10,932 nt of DNA from Anaerolineaceae bacterium (GTDB lineage: Bacteria; Chloroflexota; Anaerolineae; Anaerolineales; Anaerolineaceae), in contig DOEX01000127.1 of the NCBI GenBank assembly GCA_003532515.1, positions 1 through 10,932 on the forward strand. Reading direction: 5' to 3'. Every line of letters starts with the position of its first letter. Position 1 is the stretch's first letter. This document shows positions 1-6,506 of the stretch, one piece after another. The notes beneath the pieces are model-generated. The model was not told the DNA's origin and ran no database searches. It saw only the letters and a program-made list of their open reading frames with translations. Position numbers and translations under genes: made by a program.

Positions 1-397
1 GATGCAGCCTCAGCCCAACACCATCAATATTTACGATGCCCCACCAGGAGCATCTTGTTCGGTGGTTGAGACCCTGCGGGGGGTAGACTTTGCTCTGCTG
101 GTCACTGAACCGACCCCCTTTGGATTGCATGACCTGAAGCAGATGCTCGGGATTTTGAGCGACATGAATATTCCCTCCGGGGTTGTCATCAATCGTGATG
201 GCATCGGCGATAATTCACTGGAAGAGACGTTGCGGAAGAGCAACATTCCCGTTTTGCTGCGTGTTCCTTTTGACCGGGCATTGGCTGAAAACCTGGCAGC
301 TGGCCGCACTTTGATCGAAGTTTATCCCGATTATCAGGATATTCTGAGAAAGGTTTATCAGCGGATTACTGAAATAATAGGGGGAAAAATAAAATGA
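1..397 (+). CDS. MinD-superfamily P-loop ATPase (C-terminal part, cut by window edge)
   Basis: This is the last ~131 residues of a MinD/Mrp-type ATPase. The reading frame is open to the left edge, so the methionine at base 2 is probably internal. Seen: the Walker B-like segment YDAPPGASC near residues 11-19, then VTEPTPFGLHDL and the nucleotide-base-binding segment VINRDG. The second ATPase, immediately downstream, has the matching segments IDGPPGIGC, VTEPSLMGLHDL and VNKAD, so the two genes are paralogues. In this family the missing N-terminal half carries the Walker A loop and often an inserted ferredoxin domain; neither can be checked here. The stop codon overlaps the next start (ATGA at 394-397), which implies translational coupling and probably a hetero-oligomeric partner. 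The likely role is ATP-dependent assembly or transfer of a metal or Fe-S cofactor in the cytoplasm; substrate unknown. Family assignment is secure, function is inferred. Confidence 0.88.
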   Translation, partial: MQPQPNTINIYDAPPGASCSVVETLRGVDFALLVTEPTPFGLHDLKQMLGILSDMNIPSGVVINRDGIGDNSLEETLRKSNIPVLLRVPFDRALAENLAAGRTLIEVYPDYQDILRKVYQRITEIIGGKIK

Positions 398-1326
398 ATG
401 CGCAAAATAATCGGGCAAAACAGTTGATCATTTTGAGCGGCAAGGGCGGCACCGGAAAAACCAGTATCAGTGCTGCCTTCGCACACTTAAGCGCTGAAGG
501 AGTAAATTTCTCTCCCAAGGTATTTGTGGACGCGGATGTGGACGCAGCCAATTTGAGCCTCGTTCTGGAACCGGAGCACCTGGACCCAAAAGAGTTTTGG
601 GGTGGTTCCCTGGCGGAGATTAACCCTGAAAAATGCATCAATTGCGGAGCATGCTCCCCAGTCTGCCGGTATGATGCTATCTTCCCGGACCCAAAAAATG
701 ACCAGGTGCAGTGGATCGACCCGATTGCCTGTGATGGTTGCGGAGCATGTGTGTATGCCTGTCCGGAGGGCGCAATCAGGATGGTCAGGCAGCAGGCGGG
801 TAACTGGTTTCAGTCCAACACTTCTTTTGGCATGCTGTTTCATGCTGAACTCTTCCCGGGTAGGGAAAATTCCGGCAAGCTGGTGACTTTGATCAAACAG
901 CAGGCGCGCTTGTATGCTGAAGATATTCAATCGCAGTGCGTGATTATCGATGGTCCGCCTGGCATCGGCTGCCCGGTCATTTCTGCTTGCGCCGGCACAG
1001 ATTTGGGCTTGATCGTGACCGAACCCAGCCTGATGGGTCTGCACGATCTAAAACGCGTACTGGGAACCTTGCGTCATTTCCACGTACCGGCGGTCGTTTG
1101 TGTCAACAAGGCTGATATTTATCCGGAAGGAACCAGGGCGATCCGGGAATTTGCGGAAGCCGAAGGCATTGACCTGATCGGTGAAATTCCATATGATGAA
1201 AGCATCCCCAGGTCAATGATTGCAGGCAAGCCGGTCACTGTATTGTTCCCGGATTCACCTGCAGCCAAGGCTATTCAAGAGGTATGGCGCAAAACAATCG
1301 ACTTGCTTCAACTCCAGGAGGATTAA
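394..1326 (+). CDS. MinD-superfamily ATPase with inserted 2[4Fe-4S] ferredoxin domain
   Basis: The protein has 310 residues. Domains in order: a deviant Walker A loop SGKGGTGKT (15-23) with the signature lysine of MinD/ArsA-type ATPases, the switch segment VDADVDAANL (45-54), an inserted bacterial-type ferredoxin domain with Cys81/84/87/91 and Cys113/116/119/123 (two CX2CX2CX3C sets), then IDGPPGIGC (185-193) and VNKAD. This is the standard layout of ferredoxin-inserted MinD proteins of strict anaerobes. The family is thought to couple ATP hydrolysis to Fe-S or metallocofactor assembly; paired copies occur in the ORP (orange protein) operons of sulfate reducers. The start ATG at 394 overlaps the upstream stop and has an AGGGGG-type ribosome site about 9 nt before it. 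Two bases separate its stop from the next gene (DUF59), so the three genes form a tight operon. No key residue is missing. The specific client is unknown. Confidence 0.93.
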   Translation: MNAQNNRAKQLIILSGKGGTGKTSISAAFAHLSAEGVNFSPKVFVDADVDAANLSLVLEPEHLDPKEFWGGSLAEINPEKCINCGACSPVCRYDAIFPDPKNDQVQWIDPIACDGCGACVYACPEGAIRMVRQQAGNWFQSNTSFGMLFHAELFPGRENSGKLVTLIKQQARLYAEDIQSQCVIIDGPPGIGCPVISACAGTDLGLIVTEPSLMGLHDLKRVLGTLRHFHVPAVVCVNKADIYPEGTRAIREFAEAEGIDLIGEIPYDESIPRSMIAGKPVTVLFPDSPAAKAIQEVWRKTIDLLQLQED

Positions 1327-1328
1327 CC

Positions 1329-1631
1329 ATGGATCAAGCAGCTATTGAGAAAGCTGTTATCGAAAAATTGGCGAAAGTGCTCGACCCGGAAACCGGTGTT
1401 GATGTGGTTCGCATGAAGTTGGTGATGGATCTTGCGATTGATGGGAATGGAAAAGCGACCTACATCTTTCGACCCTCCTCACCTCTGTGCCCAATTGCGG
1501 TTCCACTCGCGATGTTGATCATCCAGGCAATCAAAGAAGTAGAAGGCATTAGCGGGCAAAACATAACCGTTGTCGATTATGTAGAAGCGGAAAAACTAAA
1601 TGAGATTCTTAGCTCAGTTTTAGATGAATAA
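1329..1631 (+). CDS. DUF59 / MIP18-family (SufT/PaaD-like) iron-sulfur assembly protein
   Basis: A 100-residue single-domain protein. Seen: the family signature DPETGVDVV near residues 19-27, a short strand pair (LVMDLAIDGNGKATYIF), and a conserved cysteine in SSPLCP (Cys54), followed by a long helix and a final VEGI..QNITVVDYV strand. Proteins of this family (MIP18, SufT, the PaaD N-terminal region) help insert or mature Fe-S clusters, and they are often fused or adjacent to Mrp/MinD ATPases, as here. The start at 1329 is chosen because AGGAGG lies at 1316-1321, 7 nt upstream. A further-upstream GTG/TTG-type extension to 1284 would overlap the ATPase by 43 nt and has no ribosome site. It probably acts with the two upstream ATPases. 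SufT itself is possible, but no other suf gene is seen, so no symbol is given. Confidence 0.88.
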   Translation: MDQAAIEKAVIEKLAKVLDPETGVDVVRMKLVMDLAIDGNGKATYIFRPSSPLCPIAVPLAMLIIQAIKEVEGISGQNITVVDYVEAEKLNEILSSVLDE

Positions 1632-1762
1632 TGTCATTGTTGAGGTTTGCCCTGTAGCGGATGGAGTGCCTGATGGTTGATGAGTTTTCATAATACATCA
1701 AACAGGAAGTTTTTTAGGCTGAGGGTGTCCAGAAAGTGACAGTAGTTATTATCAACATAAGA

Positions 1763-1781
1763 AATCTTAACCTGTAAGATT
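1763..1781 (+). promoter_or_regulatory. Perfect 7-bp inverted repeat in the leader of the CGGC gene
   Basis: AATCTTA (1763-1769), 5-nt spacer ACCTG, TAAGATT (1775-1781). It ends 13 nt before the GGAGGA ribosome site of the gene starting at 1804. It could be a small operator or a leader hairpin. No convincing sigma70-type promoter could be aligned with it in the 172-nt gap (1632-1803), and there is no T-tract, so it is not a terminator. Confidence 0.3.
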
Positions 1782-1803
1782 GGAACAGGAATTCGGAGGA
1801 ACA

Positions 1804-2250
1804 ATGGAAGAGAAAACAAAGATAGGAATCATAATCTGTGACCGATATCGCACTTGCGCAGGCGGAAAATGCCTGAGATCGATGCGAAACAGGGAAGGCG
1901 CCTTCAGTATTTATGCTGACTCTGATGTTGAATTGGTTGGTTACACTACCTGCAATGGATGTCCGGGCGGCAACATCGAATATGCCGGAGATGAAATGGT
2001 GAAGAACGGCGCACAGGTAATCCACCTGGCGACTGGTCTGCTGGTGGGATACCCGCCCTGCCCTTATATTGACACCTTCAAAGATTTCCTGGAGAAAAAA
2101 TATGGGGTAAAAGTGGTTTTGGGCACCCATCCAATTCCACAAAAATACTTGGACATGCACACACAACTTGGGACATGGATGGATCCGGCTTGGAGCCCGC
2201 GCCTTTCTGCAACGCTTGAGGATGAAGCTGTAAGGAACGCCTACAACTAG
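1804..2250 (+). CDS. CGGC-domain protein (putative metal-binding)
   Basis: 148 residues. It begins KIGIIICDRYRTCAGGKC and continues with GAFSIYADSDVELVGYTTC, NGCPGG, then GAQVIHLATG, PCPYID and GTHP, which is the order of conserved blocks of the CGGC domain family (a putative metal-binding domain of anaerobic bacteria and archaea, biochemical role not established). The cysteines seen are 12, 18, 23, 50, 53 and 86; the name-giving motif reads CNGC (50-53) instead of CGGC, a mild variant that keeps both cysteines. A tail of about 38 residues follows the domain. The start ATG at 1804 has GGAGGA at 1795-1800; a TTG extension to 1780 is possible but would place the ribosome site inside the gene. 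The radical SAM gene follows after 10 nt, so the two are co-transcribed and may act on the same metal or cofactor pathway. Confidence 0.85.
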   Translation: MEEKTKIGIIICDRYRTCAGGKCLRSMRNREGAFSIYADSDVELVGYTTCNGCPGGNIEYAGDEMVKNGAQVIHLATGLLVGYPPCPYIDTFKDFLEKKYGVKVVLGTHPIPQKYLDMHTQLGTWMDPAWSPRLSATLEDEAVRNAYN

Positions 2251-2260
2251 GAGGTATATA

Positions 2261-3229
2261 ATGATCGCGTTCGGACCTGTACCCTCCCGTAGATTGGGTT
2301 ACAGCCTTGGGATCAACCATATTCCTGCAAAGTACTGCACTTATTCCTGCGTATATTGCCAGGTTGGCAGAACAACCCACATGCCCCTTGAGCGTCAAGA
2401 ATTCTATGCGGTCGATCAGATACTTACTGAAGTTGGGCAAAAAGTCACTGAAGTGGCAGAGGCAGGAAAAAAGATCGATTACCTAACGCTCGTTCCGGAT
2501 GGTGAACCCACCCTGGATATAAATTTGGGCAAAGTCATCGGCGGGCTAAAACAATTCGGAATACCTGTTGCGGTGATTTCAAATGCCTCGCTTATCGATC
2601 GGCTTGATGTTCAGGAAGAGCTTATGCAGGCAGATTGGGTTTCCTTGAAAGTGGATTCGGTGGATGAGAGCGTGTGGAGAAGGATAAACCGACCTCATCG
2701 CCGCTTATCTCTGCCCCGTATCCTCGAAGGCATGTTCGCATTCAAACAAAAGTATTCTGGTAAGCTGGTCACAGAATCAATGTTGGTAGCCGGTTTGAAT
2801 GACAACGAAAAAATCACGCGGCAGTTATGTGACTTTTTGCTTAAACTGCAGCCGTCCATTTCTTACCTGTCCATCCCCACGCGTCCGCCGGCTGAAGTGG
2901 AGGTCAGGCCGCCTTCACCCGAGGCACTCCAGGAGATCATTGAGATTTGTGCTGAAAAGGTGCCTTTTGTGGATTTACTGTTTGAATCGGAAGTGGGTGA
3001 CTTCGTTTCTACAGGCAATCTTGTTGAAGATATCCTGAGCATCACCGCAGTTCACCCCTTGCGTGAAGAACCCTTGCGGGCAATGGTTTCAATGGCTGGA
3101 GGTACTTGGCAGGTTGTTGAAGATTTGTTGGCTGATGGGAGTGTCTTATCTATCTTATACCGCAATGAAAGGTATTTCTTCCGTCGTTTTGGGAAATTGG
3201 GTGGCAAGGCATCAACTGGAACTAGCTGA
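2261..3229 (+). CDS. Radical SAM protein (COG0731-like)
   Basis: 322 residues. Near the N-terminus FGPVPSRRLGYSLGIN is followed by the radical SAM cluster motif CX3CX2C (Cys26, Cys30, Cys33, in CTYSCVYC), which binds the [4Fe-4S] cluster that cleaves S-adenosylmethionine. GEPTL at 81-85 is the usual SAM-contacting segment, and strands such as VISNASLI and WVSLKVDSVD fit the barrel. The whole matches the bacterial COG0731 group, named after the tRNA wyosine synthase relatives; bacterial members of this N-terminal type are of unknown substrate, so a tRNA role should not be assumed. About 70 residues at the C-terminus (from VEDILSITAVHPL) lie outside the barrel and may form a small winged-helix-like domain (inference). 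AGGAGGT at 2249-2255 sets the start and overlaps the upstream stop codon. Last gene of the block; no clear terminator follows. Confidence 0.88.
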   Translation: MIAFGPVPSRRLGYSLGINHIPAKYCTYSCVYCQVGRTTHMPLERQEFYAVDQILTEVGQKVTEVAEAGKKIDYLTLVPDGEPTLDINLGKVIGGLKQFGIPVAVISNASLIDRLDVQEELMQADWVSLKVDSVDESVWRRINRPHRRLSLPRILEGMFAFKQKYSGKLVTESMLVAGLNDNEKITRQLCDFLLKLQPSISYLSIPTRPPAEVEVRPPSPEALQEIIEICAEKVPFVDLLFESEVGDFVSTGNLVEDILSITAVHPLREEPLRAMVSMAGGTWQVVEDLLADGSVLSILYRNERYFFRRFGKLGGKASTGTS

Positions 3230-3402
3230 CAAGGTTGGCTTGGGGGAACTATAGAGAAATTTACTTTGGAAAGTTGCATCCTTGAAGATGGCATGCCTGG
3301 TTGGGCTGCTCTGATGGGGTGTGAGCAAGGGGGTTGTGTTTGTGTGTGTAAGGTTAAATTGAGGGGGATAGGCGTGGATTTTAGCTCAACCCCAGAGTTT
3401 GG

Positions 3403-3433
3403 GCTGGTCCAACACCAGCGAAGTCGGCTGGTG
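3403..3433 (+). repeat. Overlapping alternative hairpins
   Basis: GCTGGT (3403-3408) can pair with ACCAGC (3414-3419). The overlapping CACCAGC (3413-3419) can instead pair with GCTGGTG (3427-3433). The two stems are mutually exclusive. There is no T-tract downstream, so a classical terminator for the radical SAM transcript (stop 170 nt upstream) is not supported. Confidence 0.35.
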
Positions 3434-3516
3434 AATAAGAAACATTTTAGGGATTAGGTTATAGAGCACACCATTTGTCCCTTTCGCTGAAAAATGCAAA
3501 GGAATATCATCGTACG

Positions 3517-3535
3517 GGCAGGTCTCAGACCTGCC
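3517..3535. repeat. Perfect 19-nt palindrome, candidate dispersed intergenic repeat
   Basis: GGCAGGTCTCAGACCTGCC: two 9-bp arms around one central C. I recall very similar GGCAGGTCT-type palindromes as abundant intergenic repeats in Chloroflexota and Cyanobacteria genomes, so a dispersed repeat family is the likely identity; the copy number in this genome cannot be seen from the window. No second copy is present here. Confidence 0.6.
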
Positions 3536-3775
3536 AATCTTTCTGGTGACCAAAAATAGGACATGCTAAAGTGAATGTTGCAATTCAGGTCCATTGACAA
3601 GATTGGTTTTGGTCTCCAGCAAAAAGAAGCATGGGATTTGCCACTCCTATGATCGCTATTCTTTAGCAAAAATGGCAAGCAGTTGTAGTCAAAGGTCGAG
3701 ATTGTGTTGGTTTGCGGGCAGGGCATGTTCCTTGTATTTCAAATGATCCCGATCTTGCTGGAAACAAGACTCAGT

Positions 3776-3810
3776 TTACAAAAAATTGCGAATTTCATCG
3801 CCAAAAAGAC
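3776..3810 (-). repeat. 35-bp direct repeat, copy 1 (downstream of the SdrD-like gene)
   Basis: Matches the copy at 4960-4994 at 33 of 35 positions, with an uninterrupted 22-nt identical core beginning CGAATTTCATCGCCAAAA. It lies 51 nt beyond the stop of the - strand gene 3862-4833. Read on the - strand it contains a weak GAAATT/AATTTT stem followed by T residues, so it could be a weak 3'-end element. The two copies bracket the SdrD-like gene. Confidence 0.75.
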
Positions 3811-3861
3811 CAACCCGGGTATTTAAGATTTCCAGGAATTCCTTAACCTGATAGAAATTGG

Positions 3862-4833
3862 TTATCGCTTAATTATCGGCAGAAATATTTTACTTCCTCC
3901 AGGTAGCGGAGGCGTAGGGTTTGCGCCGACCACTGTTAAGCCAGCATCAATATTTGTGATGCTTGTTGTATTGCTGGAAAGAGTAAAAATGTCAGTATAT
4001 CCCTGGTGAGCGCCTGACGGGTTGGCATCGCTATCCTTGTCATCATTTGCACCCTGGTCTTTGGGAGAGAAGCTCGACCCTGAAGGGGGCAAAAAGAAAA
4101 TTCGATAGTCACCCTGGTATGGGGCTGTTAATTGGTATAAACCACTTGCACCGGTTGTGTACTGATTGATCATCTGTGTTTTTGTGGAATTCCAAAGTTG
4201 AACATTAACACCTGAAATCCCATTCTCACCGGTGTCCTGAATCCCATTTTGGTTAAGATCATGCCATACAAAGTTACCCAGGTTGATTGGATTCGGAGGA
4301 GGAGTGGGAGTAGCTGTACCGAAAACTATGATCCCAACATCGTATGTGAAATCACTTACAGTGTTGATTGGTATCGTGAAAATGTCTGAAAAACCGATGT
4401 AAGTTCCGGAGGGATGAATATCACTGTCTTTGGTAATATCGTTTCCCTGGTGTTTTGGAGAAAAACTGTCAAATGCTCCAGGTAAAATTGCACGGATGCG
4501 ATAATCACCTGGACCAGGTGCAGTGACCTGATAAAAACCGGCTGGTCCGGTAGTGTATTCATTAATCATTAGCGTTCTTGAGGCATTCCAAAGCTGTACA
4601 GTCACACCTCCAAGACCAGGCTCACCATCCTGGATGCCATCCATGTCTAGATCGTCCCATACAAAATTGCCTATTGAGACCGGCACAGGTGTGAGGGTGG
4701 GCTGTAAAGTGATGATCGGGAAGGTCGGAAATATTTGAGAATTGACAGGCGCTGCTGGTTGAAACCACCAGGATGCAAGAACTGTGACGACAAACAACAG
4801 GACTAGCAAACGAAAAGGTGTCTTATTTCTCAT
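3862..4833 (-). CDS. Secreted protein with two SdrD B-like domains and xFLPxIxR C-terminal tail
   Basis: 323 residues. The N-terminus has a basic start, a hydrophobic segment (about 8-23) and a likely signal-peptidase site near residue 33. A Pro/Thr linker leads to two similar domains: domain 1 from about residue 53 (IGNFVWDDLDMDGIQDGEPG) and domain 2 from about 183 (LGNFVWHDLNQNGIQDTGEN), a 131-residue offset. The GNFVWxDxxxxGxQD block, GVxVQLW, GxYQxTAPxxGDYRI and SPKxQGxxxxKDSDxxPSG are shared by both copies; this is the calcium-binding, Ig-like SdrD B-domain type found in surface adhesins. A TPTPPP linker separates the domains. The last residues, KIFLPIIKR, match the tails of two other secreted proteins in this window. 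No LPXTG signal or C-terminal membrane helix is present. The start is supported by GGAGG (4839-4843) 5 nt upstream. The role is probably cell-surface structure or adhesion (inference). Confidence 0.87.
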   Translation of the reverse strand: MRNKTPFRLLVLLFVVTVLASWWFQPAAPVNSQIFPTFPIITLQPTLTPVPVSIGNFVWDDLDMDGIQDGEPGLGGVTVQLWNASRTLMINEYTTGPAGFYQVTAPGPGDYRIRAILPGAFDSFSPKHQGNDITKDSDIHPSGTYIGFSDIFTIPINTVSDFTYDVGIIVFGTATPTPPPNPINLGNFVWHDLNQNGIQDTGENGISGVNVQLWNSTKTQMINQYTTGASGLYQLTAPYQGDYRIFFLPPSGSSFSPKDQGANDDKDSDANPSGAHQGYTDIFTLSSNTTSITNIDAGLTVVGANPTPPLPGGSKIFLPIIKR

Positions 4834-4909
4834 ATTAGCCTCCGGTCTATGGTGAACCGATAGTTATTTGTTTATTTTTATTGATTGCTCCTCATTCTAC
4901 AAATAAATG

Positions 4910-4947
4910 TATAATATATATATATAAAATAACAACTAAAACAACAA
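4910..4947 (-). promoter_or_regulatory. AT-rich candidate promoter for the SdrD-like gene
   Basis: An alternating TA tract covers about 4910-4926. Read on the - strand, TTGTTG (4947-4942) lies 17 nt before TATATA within the tract, a plausible -35/-10 pair, but the tract offers several alternative -10 hexamers. It would leave a leader of about 80 nt. Positional support is good (only gap upstream of this gene), sequence support moderate. Confidence 0.35.
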
Positions 4948-4959
4948 TCTGCTTTTACG

Positions 4960-4994
4960 TTACAGAAAATTACGAATTTCATCGCCAAAAAGAC
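4960..4994 (-). repeat. 35-bp direct repeat, copy 2 (downstream of the gene at 5026-5844)
   Basis: 33 of 35 positions equal copy 1 at 3776-3810; the two differences are at 4965 and 4972. It lies 31 nt beyond the stop of the - strand gene 5026-5844, and 126 nt before the start codon of the SdrD-like gene. Beyond the repeat both copies run into loosely similar sequence (ATTCCTyAA) before the gene ends, hinting that the repeat is the preserved core of a longer duplicated 3'-flank. Confidence 0.75.
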
Positions 4995-5025
4995 TGAACA
5001 GGCGTCCAGGTTTCAATCAAATTCC

Positions 5026-5844
5026 TCAATTTTGGGCATCGTAGAGGGCTTCGATGGCAAATTTTACAGTGGAGAAGGTTTTCCCCTGGGCGGTAACCCA
5101 GTCTTTGATGATCAGGTTTAAATCTGGCAACTTTTGCCCGACTGCTTTTTCAAGATCTTCGACGCTGATACCCCAATCGAGTAATTCCTGGAAGGTAGTC
5201 TGCCCGGTCATTTTGCCCGGTTCGCGGGTATGGTCCGGCGTTCCCGATGCGGCTGGCGTTTTAGAGCCGCGCTCCGGACTGGGCGTGACCTCTGCAATAG
5301 GTGTTGCAGTACCCTCGGACAGGGGCGTCGCCGAAGGTGCGGAGATGTTGACCTGCGGCTGGGAGACCAGTTCCAGCGAGTGTGCATCGAGATAGCTAAT
5401 CCAGTCCGACGAAAGGTCAGCTTTTTCCTTGAGGAGTTCTACCGCAGGGGAGAGCAGCCAGGCGTCTTCGCTGGTGATCTCGTAGGGTAGTCCGTGGTAG
5501 AGGGCGGTGAAGAGGCGCACCGAGGATGTACCGATTTCGGCTTCAAGTCCGGCGTAAAACGTTTCCAGCTCTTTGAGGGCAAAATCGGAGGGATTGGGGT
5601 CCGGGAGGTTGAAAGCGATCTGAAGGTCCTCAATGGGGATCTCGAACAGCTCGCTAACTTCACCAAAGGTGTAGGATCCACGGATGTCTGAGGGGTCGTA
5701 CTGACCGGCGGATTCACCATCTTTGAATCTAGCCGGGACCTTGTTGGTCTCGGTTGCCCAGGCACCCAGGGCTATTGAAAGCCCAATACCTCCGACGAGT
5801 AAGAAAACCACAATCAAGGTCATGCTGCGGGTGGTTATTTTCAT
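5026..5844 (-). CDS. Membrane-anchored extracytoplasmic protein of unknown function, with two related TFxE modules
   Basis: 272 residues. One N-terminal membrane segment (about 9-28) acts as an anchor or uncleaved signal; the rest should lie outside the membrane. Seen: an N-terminal module starting DIRGSYTFGEVSELFEIP (53-70) and a C-terminal module starting TTFQELLDWGISVEDL (216-231), which share the pattern TF-x-E followed by [GE]I-x-[VI]-EDL and look like diverged copies. They are separated by a Thr/Pro/Ser-rich linker (about 168-213). There are no cysteines and no cofactor motif. I have no named family for it; proteins with this DIRGSYTF module seem to accompany NapH-like polyferredoxins in anaerobes. 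The start overlaps the upstream polyferredoxin stop (ATGA at 5841-5844), with GGAGA 6 nt upstream, so the two are coupled and probably form one envelope complex. Confidence 0.8.
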   Translation of the reverse strand: MKITTRSMTLIVVFLLVGGIGLSIALGAWATETNKVPARFKDGESAGQYDPSDIRGSYTFGEVSELFEIPIEDLQIAFNLPDPNPSDFALKELETFYAGLEAEIGTSSVRLFTALYHGLPYEITSEDAWLLSPAVELLKEKADLSSDWISYLDAHSLELVSQPQVNISAPSATPLSEGTATPIAEVTPSPERGSKTPAASGTPDHTREPGKMTGQTTFQELLDWGISVEDLEKAVGQKLPDLNLIIKDWVTAQGKTFSTVKFAIEALYDAQN

Positions 5845-6506
5845 CTTTTGTCTCCAATGCTAAAAGAGAGGGTGTCGGGCACCGGGCAGGCGGCTTCAGA
5901 TGTACATTCCATGCAGGAGATGCATTGGTGGTCCTTCACCACGATCAGCTGGCTGACAGGGATATTCATGGGGCAGGCGCGGTCGCACATTTTGCAATCG
6001 ATGCAAGTTTCAGGGTTGCGGCGCAGTTTGGCTGCCCGGATGGGATTTAAGAGACCCTGGATAGCACCGCAAGGACAAGCATACTTGCACAACGGTCGCT
6101 CGATGAAGAGTGAGGACAAGATAGTAATGGCAAGCACAACCAACCCACCGATAGCAACTTCACTGCTCCAGAAATTGAATAGAGCGAAGTATGGGCCCAC
6201 ATTGGCGAACACCAGGGTAAGAGAGCGGGCGGTCATAAAGATCACCCAGGCAGCTACAAGGTAACGCAGATAGCGCAGGGGCTTATCCCAACTGGCAGGA
6301 ATGAATTGATTATATTTACGCTTGAAGATTTTGCTCCCCAATTTCCCCAGCCACTCCTGGAAAGTGCCAAGCGGGCATACCCAACCGCAGAAGATCGGTC
6401 CGGCAAGTAATGCCATCAGGAAGCCGATACTCATCAAAACCAGGGAGGACTCGTGCACTTTTTTCACAAGTGTACCCGAGGTGAAAAATTGGTAAAGCGT
6501 GACCAC
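5841..6506 (-). CDS. NapH-like membrane polyferredoxin (frame part downstream of the in-frame stop)
   Basis: This is the open part (221 residues from GTG) of a 4Fe-4S membrane protein of the NapH/MauN/YccM type. Seen: hydrophobic segments at about 22-39, 80-103 and 118-135; CGWVCP (Cys40, Cys44) and CKYACPCG (Cys140, Cys144, Cys146), the paired membrane-edge Cys motifs of the family; then two [4Fe-4S] sets, Cys168/171/174/178 and Cys195/198/201/207, the latter with an unusual five-residue last gap (CX2CX2CX5C). The family passes electrons across or along the membrane to extracytoplasmic partners. GTG at 6506 is not a natural start: the sequence directly before it continues as LHALCPFGG, the first conserved motif of the family, in the same frame. 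Whether this part is translated alone is unknown. The downstream gene overlaps by 4 nt. Confidence 0.8.
   Translation of the reverse strand: MVTLYQFFTSGTLVKKVHESSLVLMSIGFLMALLAGPIFCGWVCPLGTFQEWLGKLGSKIFKRKYNQFIPASWDKPLRYLRYLVAAWVIFMTARSLTLVFANVGPYFALFNFWSSEVAIGGLVVLAITILSSLFIERPLCKYACPCGAIQGLLNPIRAAKLRRNPETCIDCKMCDRACPMNIPVSQLIVVKDHQCISCMECTSEAACPVPDTLSFSIGDKR

Larger units (their letters stand above)
3230..3861. other. Gene-free stretch of 632 nt with palindromes and a G/T-rich segment
   Basis: No open frame here has a ribosome site or recognisable protein. Contents: a G-rich, T/G-biased segment about 3295-3375 with GGGG, GGGGG and GGGGG runs too widely spaced for a good quadruplex; overlapping alternative hairpins at 3403-3433 (GCTGGT/ACCAGC with 5-nt loop, or CACCAGC/GCTGGTG with 7-nt loop); a perfect palindrome at 3517-3535; and one copy of a 35-bp direct repeat at 3776-3810. 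The stretch separates the + strand Fe-S block from the - strand secreted-protein gene, so it holds two converging 3' ends. It may be an eroded insertion, but no transposase remnant is recognisable. Confidence 0.6.

Noticed and set aside
1284..1328. Upstream extension of the DUF59 gene
   Set aside because: It would overlap the ATPase gene by 43 nt; AGGAGG directly before the ATG at 1329 decides the start.
3303..3367. Possible G-quadruplex (runs at 3303-3305, 3316-3319, 3329-3333, 3363-3367)
   Set aside because: Loops of about 10, 9 and 29 nt are too long for a convincing quadruplex.
3266..3457. 63-residue + strand open frame with CVCVCK
   Set aside because: It results from a TG-repeat-like stretch, has a TTG start without a ribosome site, and resembles no protein.
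3454..3726. 90-residue - strand open frame
   Set aside because: It reads through the palindrome (producing LAGLRPART-like text), has no ribosome site, and its composition (scattered Cys, His, Pro) is unlike the neighbouring genes.
3862..3890. LPXTG-type sortase signal at the end of the SdrD-like protein
   Set aside because: The tail is FLPIIKR at the extreme C-terminus, with no Thr-Gly, no following hydrophobic helix and no distal basic cluster.
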